Assembly: GCA_964542915.1 (NCBI GenBank)
Contig: CAZIVP010000009.1
Location: 62,001 to 126,000, forward strand
Length of the DNA stretch: 64,000 nt
Reading direction: 5' to 3'
DNA from: CAZIVP01 sp964542915
GTDB lineage: Bacteria; Calditrichota; Calditrichia; Calditrichales; Calditrichaceae
In this document: piece after piece, positions 51,635-61,246 of the stretch
Numbering within the stretch: position 1 is the first letter of the stretch
Layout of the letters: each line of letters begins with the position of its first letter
Notes under the pieces: model-generated
Database searches by the model: none
What the model was told of the DNA's origin: nothing
Seen by the model: only the letters and a program-made list of their open reading frames with translations
Program-made: the position numbers and the translations under genes

Positions 51635-51999
51635 GCCATGCAATCAATGTTTGCTCCGTTCCGTTTGGAAATCGATTATTTCACATCCGGCAATGATTGA
51701 GAAATGATTAGCTGCGATATTGATTCACTTTAGTACTACAGCGAAAGTTTAGGAAAAAACGTTAAAACGGTTCTTTAAAAACGTGTTGGTATTTCATTAA
51801 CACCGGGATTAATCCCGGTGTTAATCGGAAACGAACACAATACTATCCGTTTATCACACGGTGATCACTCGTTGAAACGGCTTTAAAAAGTAATCTTTCG
51901 CTGTGGTCCTAATGTGCAGAATCATGATTTGTTTAAAATGTAACAGGACTGTAGATTGAACGATTTAATGCTCGGTAATAGAAAATCAGGATACGCGAG
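51635..51999. other. Intergenic region with a perfect 30-bp palindrome
   Basis: 365 bases before the LysE gene. It contains a perfect palindrome at 51796-51825, arms of 15 bases with no spacer, starting ATTAACACCGGGATT. There is no T-tract, so it is more an operator, a cruciform or an element end than a terminator. No gene was recognised. Confidence 0.5.
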
Positions 52000-52629
52000 A
52001 TGTTTGATAATGTGTGGACGCTGATCATAACCGGAATCGTATTCGGTCTGAGCGGCGGTATTACACCGGGTCCTTTGTTAATGCTTATTATTTCGGAAAC
52101 GATAAAATATGGCTGGAAAGAAGGATTCAAACTTTCGTTCGTACCCATTATGAGCGATCTGCCTGTGGTCCTTTTGTCGCTCGGTATAATAGCACGTTTG
52201 AAGGATGCCGACTTCATTATCGGCCTGATTACGATCGGCGGTGCCATGTTCATCACTTATCTGGCCTATGAGAGCCTCACGTTTAGTGCAACGGAAATCC
52301 GGAATTCACAAAAACGAACCGGCTCTCTTAGCAAGGGGGTATTGCTCAATCTGTTAAACCCCAATCCGTACATTTTTTGGTTATCGATCGGGGCGCCCAC
52401 GGTCATAAGAGCGACGGAAATCAGCCGCACGGCGCCCGCCTTTTTTATTCTGGCCATGTATCTGTTCTTAATCGGGTCAAAAGTTTCCATTACATTTTTG
52501 GTAAACGCCTCGCGTTCCATCCTTAAAAACCGATATTACCTACTTTCCATTCGAACGTTGGGTTTTGTACTTCTGATTTTTGCCCTTATATTTTTTTATA
52601 AGGGTTTACAAACACTGCAGATCGTTTAG
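52000..52629 (+). CDS. LysE-family amino-acid exporter
   Basis: A 209-residue membrane protein with about six helices of the LysE/RhtB family. The first helix carries the characteristic GLSGGITPGPLLMLIISETI (the 'TPGP' motif), followed by WKEGFKLSFVPIMSDLPVVL. The central loop NLLNPNPYIFWLSIG is also typical. Expected to export amino acids or analogues; the substrate cannot be told. It follows a long gap with a 30-bp palindrome and is close to the next two genes, so may begin an operon. Confidence 0.88.
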   Translation: MFDNVWTLIITGIVFGLSGGITPGPLLMLIISETIKYGWKEGFKLSFVPIMSDLPVVLLSLGIIARLKDADFIIGLITIGGAMFITYLAYESLTFSATEIRNSQKRTGSLSKGVLLNLLNPNPYIFWLSIGAPTVIRATEISRTAPAFFILAMYLFLIGSKVSITFLVNASRSILKNRYYLLSIRTLGFVLLIFALIFFYKGLQTLQIV

Positions 52630-52635
52630 CAAAGC

Positions 52636-53058
52636 ATGAAAAACCGGAAATATGCCATATCCACCCTATCAAAATATTTCTTTCTGCAATTACCGGAACT
52701 GTGCCTGGCGGCTGTCATTCTCTTGTTACTGCACACTTATCTGGCGCTTCAGTGGAAATTTGTGTGGTTGATTTTCATATTGCTCCTGTTCAAAGATGCG
52801 GCGCTTTATCCTTTTGTGTGGAAGTCATATGCCTCATCGCATGTACCATACAAAAATTTACTCGGAAAACAGGGCGTGGCGATCGAGAACATTGCTCCGA
52901 ATGGTTACGGCAGGGTGGATGGTGAATTATGGCGGATTGAGTTGGTATCGTCTTCCGATGCACTTCACAGCGGCGATACGTTTGTCGTTGAACGCATCGA
53001 TGGATTGACATTGCTGGTGAAGAAGTCTATTAACAAGGAGAGAATCGGATATGATTAA
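52636..53058 (+). CDS. NfeD-like membrane protein
   Basis: A 140-residue protein with two N-terminal membrane helices (LPELCLAAVILLLLHTYLAL; FVWLIFILLLFKDAALYPFVW) and a C-terminal OB-like beta-barrel of the NfeD type (LLGKQGVAIENI, GYGRVDGELWRIEL, GDTFVVERIDGLTLLVK). NfeD proteins modulate membrane proteases or flotillins; no protease partner is visible here. It begins six bases after LysE and overlaps the HAD gene by eight bases. Confidence 0.8.
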   Translation: MKNRKYAISTLSKYFFLQLPELCLAAVILLLLHTYLALQWKFVWLIFILLLFKDAALYPFVWKSYASSHVPYKNLLGKQGVAIENIAPNGYGRVDGELWRIELVSSSDALHSGDTFVVERIDGLTLLVKKSINKERIGYD

Positions 53059-53755
53059 AGCCGTCCTATTGGATTTGGATGATACATTACTACGTACAAA
53101 CATGGAGATTTTTATTCCGGAATATTTAAATCTTCTTGGTCGGAAATTGAACCATTTCTATCCAGCCGACAAACTCATTGACTTAGTGTTGGAATCAACG
53201 CAGATTATGATGCAAAATAAAGATAAACAAATCACCAATCATGAAGTTTTCTACCATCATTTTTATAATAAGATTGGCATTGAGCGAGAACGGCTGCAAC
53301 CTTACATTGATGAATTTTATAACAATGAATACAAATCGCTAAAACGCATCGTCAAACCGATCCAAACGGCGCGGATGGTCATTGATTTCTTGAAACGTAA
53401 GGACCTTAAAGTGGTAATTGCCACCAATCCGGTGTTCCCCGCCGTTGCGATTCGTCACCGACTGGATTGGGCGCAATTGGCGTCATTCAAGTTCGATCTG
53501 GTTACAACCCTGGAAAACAGCTATGCCACCAAACCGCAGACGGATTATTACATCGACATATTAAAAATACTTCATGTAGCACCGGATCAGGCGCTGATGG
53601 TCGGCGACGACTATGAACACGACATTGAGCCGGCCGCAAAGGCCGGGTTATTTACCTATCAAATTGTTCAGCAAACCGCCGAAAAACAAAACCAGGGTAA
53701 AATCAAACACTTTCTGGCCTGGTTAGAAGAAGGTGGCTTGCAGGCTCTCACTTAA
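53051..53755 (+). CDS. HAD-superfamily hydrolase
   Basis: A 234-residue phosphatase-type protein. Motif I is LLDLDDTLLRT (DxDxT), a helical cap lies at about 30-100, motif II is VVIATNP (T), motif III is the lysine in NSYATKPQ, and motif IV is MVGDDYEHDIEPAAKAG. It probably hydrolyses a small phosphorylated metabolite, substrate unknown. It overlaps the NfeD gene by eight bases and is the end of this small unit; the next gene is convergent, 17 bases on. Confidence 0.9.
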   Translation: MIKAVLLDLDDTLLRTNMEIFIPEYLNLLGRKLNHFYPADKLIDLVLESTQIMMQNKDKQITNHEVFYHHFYNKIGIERERLQPYIDEFYNNEYKSLKRIVKPIQTARMVIDFLKRKDLKVVIATNPVFPAVAIRHRLDWAQLASFKFDLVTTLENSYATKPQTDYYIDILKILHVAPDQALMVGDDYEHDIEPAAKAGLFTYQIVQQTAEKQNQGKIKHFLAWLEEGGLQALT

Positions 53756-53772
53756 TCCCGCCTGTTACAGCT

Positions 53773-54543
53773 TTATCTCCGGTTGACGACCATGGATGAC
53801 GCCTGGTCGGTTGGAAAAACGATCATCTCGGCGACTTGGACATGGGGCGGGCGGGTAACGATGTAAGCGACAGCGTCGGCAATATCTTCGCCGCGCAAGG
53901 GGGTATATCCCTTATAAACCTCTTGGGCTCTTTTATTATCGCCCTTAAATCGCACCATGCTGAATTCGGTCTCCACTAAACCGGGGTCCACCGTGGAAAC
54001 GCGGACGGCGGTGTCGACCAAATCGAGGCGCAGCCCCTTGGTGATGGCGTCAACAGCGTGCTTGGTTGAACAATAGATGTTTCCGCCGGGATATACTTCA
54101 TGGCCGGCAATCGATCCTATATTGACGATATGGCCTTCATTGCGCTCCACCATGGAAGGCAGAAGGGCATGGGTAACGTTCAGCAAACCTTTGATATTGG
54201 TATCGATCATTTCGTCCCAATCCTCAATTTCCGCATGTTGCATTTTACTTACCCCGCGCGCCAAACCGGCGTTATTGATTAAAATATCAATTTTCCTTCC
54301 TTTATTCTTCCAGCCAACGAATGCCTTGTTAACGGCTGACCGATCACGAATGTCCAAAGGATTCGCGTAGCATTGGATCCCATAATCCTTTTGTAGTTCG
54401 GAGGAAAGGGTTTCCAATCGTTCTTTGCGTCTTCCGATCAGGATTAAATCGCTTTGTTCTTCTGCTAAAGCTCTGGCACAGGCTTGCCCGATTCCACTGG
54501 TAGCGCCGGTGATTAATGTGGTTTTACCGTTGAGTTTGGTCAT
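53773..54543 (-). CDS. Short-chain dehydrogenase/reductase
   Basis: A 256-residue SDR of the classical YdfG type. Cofactor motif TLITGATSGIGQA, NNAGLARG, the catalytic serine in VNIGSIAGHE, and the YxxxK in IYCSTKHAVDA are present. The basic residues LIGRRKERL suggest NADP(H). Similar enzymes oxidise 3-hydroxy acids such as L-allo-threonine or 3-hydroxypropionate, but the substrate is not certain. SD GGAGGGG precedes ATG 54543. Confidence 0.92.
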   Translation of the reverse strand: MTKLNGKTTLITGATSGIGQACARALAEEQSDLILIGRRKERLETLSSELQKDYGIQCYANPLDIRDRSAVNKAFVGWKNKGRKIDILINNAGLARGVSKMQHAEIEDWDEMIDTNIKGLLNVTHALLPSMVERNEGHIVNIGSIAGHEVYPGGNIYCSTKHAVDAITKGLRLDLVDTAVRVSTVDPGLVETEFSMVRFKGDNKRAQEVYKGYTPLRGEDIADAVAYIVTRPPHVQVAEMIVFPTDQASSMVVNRR

Positions 54544-54704
54544 AATTGCCCCTCCATGCTTAATGTTTGTGATTGTCGCAAATTGAAGATTGTATACCTG
54601 CGTTCTTATTCGGTACGGTCATTTTATGAGATGTTTTAAAATAAGCAGGATTACAGAAAAGTTAAAGACGAATCGTGCTTCATGGGCAGAATTTATACGG
54701 AAGC

Positions 54705-55178
54705 TCATTCGAGCTTAAAGACATAACCTTCAACGGTTTTATTGTCGAGTGTAGCAAACTCTTGTATATCGCCGATATTTCGGAAACCGCATTTTTCCAA
54801 GACCCGTATCGAAGCGTGATTATGCTTGGCAACATGTGCGTATAGCGGCCGGGTTTTCAATTGCACAATGAAATCAGATAAGGAGCTTGTGGCAATCCCT
54901 TTACCCCAGTATTGTTTTCCGATCCAGTAACCGATTTCGCGTTTGCCGGCCTGTTCAAAGCTTACAATGTTGCCTGCCACATTTCCATTGTAAAGTATGG
55001 TTTTTTTTATAACGGCGTCGTTGGCGAGAATCTTCTTCCAGTGTTTAAAAAATGCGGTTTCCTCCCGCGAGGGGAACGCGGCCATTTCGATGGCTTCCGG
55101 TTCACGCTGGTGATGAAAAAAAATAAGTAAGTCGGTCTCGATGACATCCCGCAATTCCACTTTATTGTTTTTTGACAT
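54705..55178 (-). CDS. GNAT-family N-acetyltransferase (RimJ/RimL type)
   Basis: A 157-residue acetyltransferase with the acetyl-CoA-binding region YWIGKQYWGKGIATSSL (Q/RxxGxG/A type) and the C-terminal VEKCGFR-like motif NHASIRVLEKCGFRNIG. ATG 55178 (MSKNNKVELRDV) is preferred over the upstream extension to 55388, which is long, unlike the family and overlaps the DinB gene. It likely acetylates a protein N-terminus or small amine; the substrate is unknown. Confidence 0.87.
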   Translation of the reverse strand: MSKNNKVELRDVIETDLLIFFHHQREPEAIEMAAFPSREETAFFKHWKKILANDAVIKKTILYNGNVAGNIVSFEQAGKREIGYWIGKQYWGKGIATSSLSDFIVQLKTRPLYAHVAKHNHASIRVLEKCGFRNIGDIQEFATLDNKTVEGYVFKLE

Positions 55179-55362
55179 GTATCTGTTCCTTGCACGCTTT
55201 AAATAAAGATGATGGCGTTGTAATTGATTCCATGCGAACCGAACACGTAACCTGGTTCGCTCCGCCCGGGCTCCCGGGCATCTAAAAAGCAATGATGTTA
55301 CTTTCTTTTTCTGTTCGGAGCGTCTGAGTATTTCCTGAAAAACGTTTGCGCCTGTCTGGATA

Positions 55363-55878
55363 TTAGAGATAGCCTGGCCGTTCATCAAGTTTATTTTCTT
55401 GTGATCGTATTGACCACTTCCATACGCCTTGGGTTACTTTCTCCGGCAATTTATACTGTAGCTGCCTGCACGCCATTATCATTTGGCCTCGATGATGGGC
55501 TTCATGAGCAACCAGATAATTCAGAAAATGCACGACATCAAGTGAAAATCCCGGTAGAGGGCCGCTATGTTTAACGGCTGCTGTCAGCAATTGTTGAACT
55601 CTTTTAGAGCTGCGGTTTAAAGCTGATAGGAGCTCTGCTTGTGCGACATGGTGTCTTGCTACATGGGGCGGCGCTTGAATGGCCCACTTACGTCCGATTT
55701 TTTTAATCCACATGCAACGGGTATTATGCAAATGACCGCCAATCATTTGAATGGTTTTATATTTAAAACCCGGAATATTTGCCGACCAAACACCGGCAGG
55801 CAGATTTTCAATTAAGAAAGCCGTGATGCGGTTGTTTGTTTGCCAGGCGGTTAAAATGGCCTCGGATAAACGTGTCAC
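55363..55878 (-). CDS. DinB-family protein
   Basis: A 171-residue four-helix-bundle protein of the DinB/YfiT superfamily with three metal-ligand histidines: one near the start of helix 2 (MIGGHLHNTRCMWIKKIG) and two in LVAHEAHHRGQMI. Members act as metal-dependent transferases, for example on bacillithiol or mycothiol in other phyla; here the cofactor is not known. The start is a GTG at 55878. Confidence 0.87.
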   Translation of the reverse strand: MTRLSEAILTAWQTNNRITAFLIENLPAGVWSANIPGFKYKTIQMIGGHLHNTRCMWIKKIGRKWAIQAPPHVARHHVAQAELLSALNRSSKRVQQLLTAAVKHSGPLPGFSLDVVHFLNYLVAHEAHHRGQMIMACRQLQYKLPEKVTQGVWKWSIRSQENKLDERPGYL

Positions 55879-55928
55879 CTTAATTTTTCCAAATATTTAT
55901 GCTTAACAAACAATTGCAATCGGATGGG

Positions 55929-57974
55929 TCATCTCGAATAGATCATTTTGCCGGTTGCATTGAAAGATGTGTTGCCACTGGTGCTGCGGGCCTTAAGCCG
56001 GTAAAAATAAATTCCGGAAGCTTTGTCCTGCGGCTGCCATCTGATTGTGTGCGTCCCGGTTTCTTTTTTACCGTTAACCAGGGTTGCAACGATTTGCCCC
56101 GTAATATCGAAAACGGACAGACGTACGCGGCTTCTTTCGGGTAAATCAAAACGAAAGGTCGTGCTTGGATTAAATGGATTCGGATAATTGGAATACAGTT
56201 TAAAGGATTCAGGCGCCGGATTCTGGCTAATCTCTATTGAACTGGGCTGGTCCACGGGGGCGGCTTCCGAAAACTCAGATGTATTGCCATTGGCATCAGT
56301 GGCTGTTGCGGTGATGTATTGGTTACTCAAGCCGCTATGCAATGGGATGGAAAAATTACCGTTTGCATCCGGATTGCCTGAGGCTTCATAGATGTGGCCC
56401 TCCCCGTAACCGGATGCATCAGCGCTGTCATTACTAAACAATTCGATGATAACGGTTTCCGGATTTTGGGTATCGATGGTTCCGGTTATAACGGTTTCTT
56501 CACCGTTGTCGACAGCGCTTTCGATCACCGGAAAATTTTGTACCTGATTGGCGCCTGTGTCTGTATCTCCTTCGTCATTAGGCGTTACGCTATTGGGGTA
56601 CGTTTCGGTTGAGGGGTCGTCGTTCAGATCGATGCCCAGTTCCTCGTTGGCATAGATTGCATTGGCGCTAAGTTGAATGCCGGTCGGTCCTGCGTCGACG
56701 CCGCCGCCTTTTTCGATAGCGACGCCGTCCATAGCGTTAAAAGCGATGGTATTGGCCTCGCCAATGCCCGTACCTCCAATCAGAATGTCGTGGACGTATG
56801 TGCTGAGATCGGCTTCCACCCGGATGCCAATTTGATTGGGAATAGCGTCGGTGCCGCTGGCATCGGTGCCGATTAAATTCCCCTGAATGGTAATATCATG
56901 CGTTTCTTGCCCTCCGCGAATCATGATGCCGCGGGTACGGCCGTTGAGAACCTGCGAATTATAGTTGTGCCCGGATATAACGTTATCTTTGATTGTGTGA
57001 AAGGAGCCGGTGATTTCTACGCCGTGTGCGATATTGCCCAGAGCGGAAGCGCCGCTTTCATCGACGCCAATATAGTTGCCTTGCAATGTATTATGGGTTC
57101 CCTCGATGAAGACATTGGCGCCGTCGGGTATGTTTTCATCCACATGCCCGTTATCGCCGATGATGTTGCGTTCGGCTTCTGTCGGACCGCCGATCACATT
57201 ATAGGAATTATCAGGTTCGATATGAATTCCATAGGTTTGACTACCGGTGAGATCGTTGCCGATTATCTGATTTTCGTTGGCTTCGGGCCCCACGATCCAT
57301 ATTCCATTGCCGCTGCTGCTGAGATGGTTGGTTTCTCCCGACTCTGTGCTGCCGATGACGTTATTGCTTCCGGTAATATATACAGCGGCACTGTTGCCCT
57401 GATTTAAATTGCAGTTTTTGATCGCGTTTCGGTGGCCGTCGATGCGAATGCTATAACGAAAGAGACTTAATCCCTGCAGCCCGAGGACCGTATTATCGTT
57501 AGCATTGATCTCAATTCCGTTTATGTTGGCAAAGGGGGCTGTTGTACGAATGTGGATTTCGTGTCCACTGGGATTGGTATCGCCTGTAAAATCGGTTTGT
57601 GTGGTACCATCAATGGTGGTGGAGTCGTCGTTCAAAAAGATACCCGGCGTATTTTCAATATAGATGACAAACATGCCGTCAAAGCCGGAGGGACTGTAAT
57701 TGGGATCGCTGGTCGGAATATTGAAAGCGGTAAACTGAGGGCCGCTTGTATTATTCGCGGCGGTAACAGCTTCGCGTAGCGTCAGTAAACCATCGGGACC
57801 CGGCAAATCGTCCACTTGTTGATCACCGCCGAAATCTTCGCTGTCTTCCGTGCTATTGACAATGATGGTGTCTTGTGCGGCGTATGCTTTGGATGCGGTT
57901 ACTGAAATGCTTAATAATAATGAAAAAAATAAAAAAAGGATGTGATGTTGTTTATAAGATATGGTGTCTCCCAT
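55929..57974 (-). CDS. Secreted beta-helix protein with T9SS sorting domain
   Basis: A 681-residue exported protein. Signal peptide (HILFLFFSLLLSISVTASKA), then a CSLREA-like opening (LLTLREAVTAANNTSG), a right-handed parallel beta-helix of about 350 residues with repeats such as NVIGGPTEAERNIIGDNGHV and HTIKDNVISGHNYN, an Ig-like domain (ESAVDNGEETVITGTIDTQ), and a Por-type sorting domain (LYSNYPNPFNPSTTFRFDL ... SGIYFYRLKA). ATG 57974 follows GGGGGATG. It is likely exported by the type IX system and attached to or released from the surface; polysaccharide binding is plausible. It stands alone. Confidence 0.9.
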   Translation of the reverse strand: MGDTISYKQHHILFLFFSLLLSISVTASKAYAAQDTIIVNSTEDSEDFGGDQQVDDLPGPDGLLTLREAVTAANNTSGPQFTAFNIPTSDPNYSPSGFDGMFVIYIENTPGIFLNDDSTTIDGTTQTDFTGDTNPSGHEIHIRTTAPFANINGIEINANDNTVLGLQGLSLFRYSIRIDGHRNAIKNCNLNQGNSAAVYITGSNNVIGSTESGETNHLSSSGNGIWIVGPEANENQIIGNDLTGSQTYGIHIEPDNSYNVIGGPTEAERNIIGDNGHVDENIPDGANVFIEGTHNTLQGNYIGVDESGASALGNIAHGVEITGSFHTIKDNVISGHNYNSQVLNGRTRGIMIRGGQETHDITIQGNLIGTDASGTDAIPNQIGIRVEADLSTYVHDILIGGTGIGEANTIAFNAMDGVAIEKGGGVDAGPTGIQLSANAIYANEELGIDLNDDPSTETYPNSVTPNDEGDTDTGANQVQNFPVIESAVDNGEETVITGTIDTQNPETVIIELFSNDSADASGYGEGHIYEASGNPDANGNFSIPLHSGLSNQYITATATDANGNTSEFSEAAPVDQPSSIEISQNPAPESFKLYSNYPNPFNPSTTFRFDLPERSRVRLSVFDITGQIVATLVNGKKETGTHTIRWQPQDKASGIYFYRLKARSTSGNTSFNATGKMIYSR

Positions 57975-58296
57975 AATAACATCCCCCGTAAACGATAAAT
58001 TCACCTTAAAATGACTATTAAAACAGAATAGGAGTAACTAAAATTTCATGACAAAAAAAGTCAACGTAAACTTCAAGTACGACCTACCTTGTGTTCAATG
58101 AGAAATCGCTAATGCTCTTACCCTCTGTTGGAGGAAGGCGTATAGTTACTGTTGGTGTGATTGTGCCGCGTATCTCTATAAGAAAGTTTATTTAATCATA
58201 GGTGTTGAATCATAATAATGCCATTTTCGTAATAGTTTTTTGAATAAAAACCGTTTTTAGGTGTATTTATAAGTAGCATATCAGAAGAGACGGAAG

Positions 58297-58848
58297 ATGG
58301 AAGACGAAAAGGAAGTGATCGCCGCATGTAAGTCCGGCGATGTGAACAGCTATCGTTATCTGGTGGAAAAATACAAAAAACGCGCTTATTACAATGCACT
58401 TACATTTACCTATAATCGGGACGATGCATTGGAGCTTTCGCAGGAGGCCTTTTATAGAGCATATCGGGCGCTGCACACGTTTCACACGGAAGGGGATTTT
58501 TACAGTTGGTTTTATCGAATCCTTCGCAACGTCTGTCTGAACTTTATACGGCAAAAGAAAAGGAAGGCGGGCCGGTCAAGCTCTCTTTATGACGGCGGGT
58601 ATGGAACGAATGAGGAGAGTCCCGATCAAATTTTAGAAAAAAATGAAAATAATCGTCTGTTATGGAAGGCCATAAATGAGCTCAAGGACGAACAAAGGGA
58701 AATTATCTTATTAAAGGAATTCGATGGCTGCAGCTATAAACAAATTGCCGAAAGGTTGGATATTCCGATTGGCAGCGTCATGTCGCGCTTGTATTATGCG
58801 CGCAAAAGGTTGTTAACGATAATGGAAGGGTTTTATGACGAAGCATAA
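58297..58848 (+). CDS. ECF-type RNA polymerase sigma factor (second)
   Basis: A 183-residue sigma70-family protein: region 2 with YRYLVEKYKKRAYYNALTF, ALELSQEAFYRAYRAL and DFYSWFYRILRNVCLNFIR, and region 4 with QREIILLKEFDGCSYKQIAE and IGSVMSRLYYARKRL. It overlaps the anti-sigma gene by 14 bases. SD GAAG is close to ATG 58297. Unlike the factor at 20301, no clear ECF promoter of the GAAC-N16-TCAAA type is seen upstream. Confidence 0.92.
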   Translation: MEDEKEVIAACKSGDVNSYRYLVEKYKKRAYYNALTFTYNRDDALELSQEAFYRAYRALHTFHTEGDFYSWFYRILRNVCLNFIRQKKRKAGRSSSLYDGGYGTNEESPDQILEKNENNRLLWKAINELKDEQREIILLKEFDGCSYKQIAERLDIPIGSVMSRLYYARKRLLTIMEGFYDEA

Positions 58849-59296
58849 TCTTTCCTGTGAGGAAGCGAAAATTTTGATTATGGGCCATCTTGACGGGGAA
58901 CTTGATGAATCGCAGGCTTCCTTGCTGGATAAACATATACAACTCTGCAATGCCTGTCTCAAACGTTGGCGGGCGTTTGTTAAACTAAAAGAAAGGACGG
59001 GTGCGATGACATTTAAAGCCTTGCCAGATATGTACTGGGATGGCTATTGGGGTAACGTTTATAACCGCATTGAGAGAGGACTTGGCTGGATTCTGACTTC
59101 GATTGGAGCCATTCTGTTATTGGGCTATGCATTTTATGAAGCCCTGCAATCCTTTTTCAACGATCCTTCAACGCCCTTCATCTTAAAAGTCGCGGTCGCT
59201 TTGCTCGGCGTCGGTCTAATCGTGCTTTTTATCTCGGTTGTCAGAGAAAAGTTAATGGTTCGTAAAGTGGATAAATACAGGAGCGTAAAACGATGA
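58835..59296 (+). CDS. Anti-sigma factor with zinc-finger domain
   Basis: A 153-residue protein with an N-terminal zf-HC2-type domain (LSCEEAKILIMGHLDGELDE, LLDKHIQLCNACLKRW; the HxxxCxxC appears as HIQLCNAC), followed by two membrane helices (ILTSIGAILLLGYAFYEAL; LKVAVALLGVGLIVLFISVV). It inhibits the preceding sigma factor at the membrane. It overlaps both neighbours: 14 bases with the sigma gene, and by ATGA with the YbjQ gene. Confidence 0.88.
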   Translation: MTKHNLSCEEAKILIMGHLDGELDESQASLLDKHIQLCNACLKRWRAFVKLKERTGAMTFKALPDMYWDGYWGNVYNRIERGLGWILTSIGAILLLGYAFYEALQSFFNDPSTPFILKVAVALLGVGLIVLFISVVREKLMVRKVDKYRSVKR

Positions 59297-59607
59297 TGGT
59301 AACAACCACACCGCAAGTAGCGGGAAAAGAGATCAAAGAAACATTTGGCGTCGTACGCGGAAATACCATCCGCGCCAGGCATCTCGGAAGGGATATTGTC
59401 GCCGCCTTTAAGAATTTGGTGGGTGGCGAGATCGAAGATTACACAAAGCTGATGGGCGAAGCGCGCGAACAATCTATTGATCGCATGAAAGAAGAAGCTC
59501 AAAAACTGGGCGCCAATGCCATCGTGCAGGCGCGTTTTTCCACCTCCTATTTGATGGGCGGCGCCGCCGAAATTTTAGTTTACGGAACGGCGGTGCGCGT
59601 TGAATAA
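59293..59607 (+). CDS. YbjQ/UPF0145 family protein
   Basis: A 104-residue protein of the YbjQ (DUF74) family with IKETFGVVRGNTIRARHLGR and LGANAIVQARFSTSYL. These decamer-forming proteins are annotated as heavy-metal-binding by comparison, without demonstrated function. It begins within the stop of the anti-sigma gene (ATGA), so it is a direct member of the second sigma operon; a strong terminator follows. Confidence 0.92.
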   Translation: MMVTTTPQVAGKEIKETFGVVRGNTIRARHLGRDIVAAFKNLVGGEIEDYTKLMGEAREQSIDRMKEEAQKLGANAIVQARFSTSYLMGGAAEILVYGTAVRVE

Positions 59608-59633
59608 CAGCCGCATCCAATAAGAAAACATCG

Positions 59634-59662
59634 AAAGGGCTTGCTCAGCAAGCCCTTTATCA
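59634..59662 (+). terminator. Terminator after ybjQ-like gene
   Basis: An 11-bp perfect stem AAAGGGCTTGC (59634-59644) with GCAAGCCCTTT (59648-59658) and a three-base loop. The T-tract is short (TTTAT). Confidence 0.8.
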
Positions 59663-60052
59663 GCTGGAACGGAGTGATCCGAAATACCCATAATCGTCGC
59701 GAATCGCACGCGTTTAGTTTGAATGTATTTTACCTTAACGGTCTATGGTTAGAAGTTGTAAACAGGACTACGGAAAATGCGAATTCCGACGTACAAAATT
59801 TCATATATTATCTTGTAAAACATAACAATCACGAGTGGCTGAAAAAGATGTCCATTCCCCTAGTGTGTTTTGTGCTATTCGTGTGAAAGCAGTGCACGTT
59901 TTCAAAAAATGTTGCCGGTTTGTGGGACTGGTATTTTATATGACGACCATCCAGAGCTGTCATGTGATAAATATCTTGCTCTATCATTCACAAAACCCTA
60001 AATTCAGCCGAATTTGAGTATTGGGTCTATATACACACGTTTAGGAGGCTCT
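59663..60052. other. Intergenic region without recognised gene
   Basis: 390 bases after the terminator. Short frames here (for example from 59641) have no SD or known motif and are regarded as spurious. No RNA gene was seen. Confidence 0.4.
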
Positions 60053-60958
60053 GTGGTTAACATAACCCGTTTTCAGGACAGGGAGTTTATTTCCGTACTT
60101 GAGCTTTGTAATGAAAGCATGGCATTCGACCAATTAAATGAATTACTTCTGCGTGAAAAGATCTACGAAGACCCCGATTACGATCCTGCCTTAATATTTA
60201 CAGCCAAAGATGCGGATGTGCCCAAGGGATTTATGATGGGGATCATTCGTAAGATAAGAGGCGAGACAATCGGTTATATCAAGCTGATGGCCGTTAAACC
60301 TTCAGAGAGACGCAAGGGTATCGCCAGTGCAATGTACCGGCAATTAGAAACGCTATTTTTAGAGCAGAGTGTTCAAAAAGTTCGCATATACGATGCGCCG
60401 TTTAATTACTTTTTGCCCGGTATCGATCCGCGCTACACGCCCGCCGTTTCGTTTGCAGAAAAGCTCGGTTTTAAGCGCTTTGCGGATACCAGTAATATGA
60501 CCGTTTCTTTACAAAACCAGGATTTCTCCACGAAACGACAGGAAGAAAAACTCGGAGAGGAAGGTATTCAAATAATGAGGGCAGACAGGCATGAATCGGA
60601 AGAAATAATGGGCTTTATTGATCAGTATTTTCCGTTATGGCGTACAGAGGTATCGAATGCCTTTCGATCGCATCCGATTAGTTTACACATTGCACGTCTG
60701 AATGGCGTAGTGCGGGCTTTTTCAGCGCACAACGGGAATAATTTCGAAACCGGATGGTTCGGCCCAATGGGAACCCATCCGGATTTACGCGGGAAGGGCA
60801 TGGGCAGCATTCTACTTAAACGTTGTCTGCAGGATATGAAAGATTGGGGCCTGGCAAAATCAATTATTCCGTGGGTGGGCCCCATCCCGTTTTATTCCCA
60901 TTATGTCAACGCAGTCGTGGATCGGGTATTTTGGCGTTATGAAAAAGTGCTGGAATAA
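60053..60958 (+). CDS. Protein with two GNAT acetyltransferase domains
   Basis: A 301-residue protein with two GNAT folds: residues about 3-155 (IKLMAVKPSERRKGIASAMYR: R/KxxG/A acetyl-CoA motif, SFAEKLGFKRF) and about 170-300 (PMGTHPDLRGKGMGSILLKR, a full 'RGKGMG' motif). GTG 60053 is selected because TAGGAGG lies four bases upstream; the frame opens at a TTG at 60014 without an SD. Double-GNAT proteins acetylate small molecules or act as fused active/inactive pairs; no substrate is assigned. It precedes deoB but is separated by 288 bases. Confidence 0.82.
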   Translation: MVNITRFQDREFISVLELCNESMAFDQLNELLLREKIYEDPDYDPALIFTAKDADVPKGFMMGIIRKIRGETIGYIKLMAVKPSERRKGIASAMYRQLETLFLEQSVQKVRIYDAPFNYFLPGIDPRYTPAVSFAEKLGFKRFADTSNMTVSLQNQDFSTKRQEEKLGEEGIQIMRADRHESEEIMGFIDQYFPLWRTEVSNAFRSHPISLHIARLNGVVRAFSAHNGNNFETGWFGPMGTHPDLRGKGMGSILLKRCLQDMKDWGLAKSIIPWVGPIPFYSHYVNAVVDRVFWRYEKVLE

Positions 60959-61246
60959 GTTAAATATACCTTGCCAGTGGAAGAAATAAAATCGAGTTAA
61001 GATTGGCAAATGAACGGGAATAAATATGGCATAATACTCAATTTTTTATTAAATTATAAGTTATCCGAATTAGATTTATAATGGGACAGGGAGATAAAAA
61101 GACACTTGAAAACGGATATCTTTTATAAGATCAGGGAAGTAAGCAACGTGTCTTCACAAACGAATCCCGCTTCAGACGTGTATTTAAAATATCCACAAAC
61201 TTTTCTAACCCGGTTGTATAATACATTATTCGAGTAAGGTAAAGGT

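Noticed and set aside
55179..55388. Upstream extension of the GNAT protein
   Set aside because: The 70 extra residues are unlike the family and overlap the DinB gene; ATG 55178 gives a standard length.
59641..59886. 81-codon frame after the ybjQ terminator
   Set aside because: It begins inside the terminator stem, has no SD and no recognisable motif.
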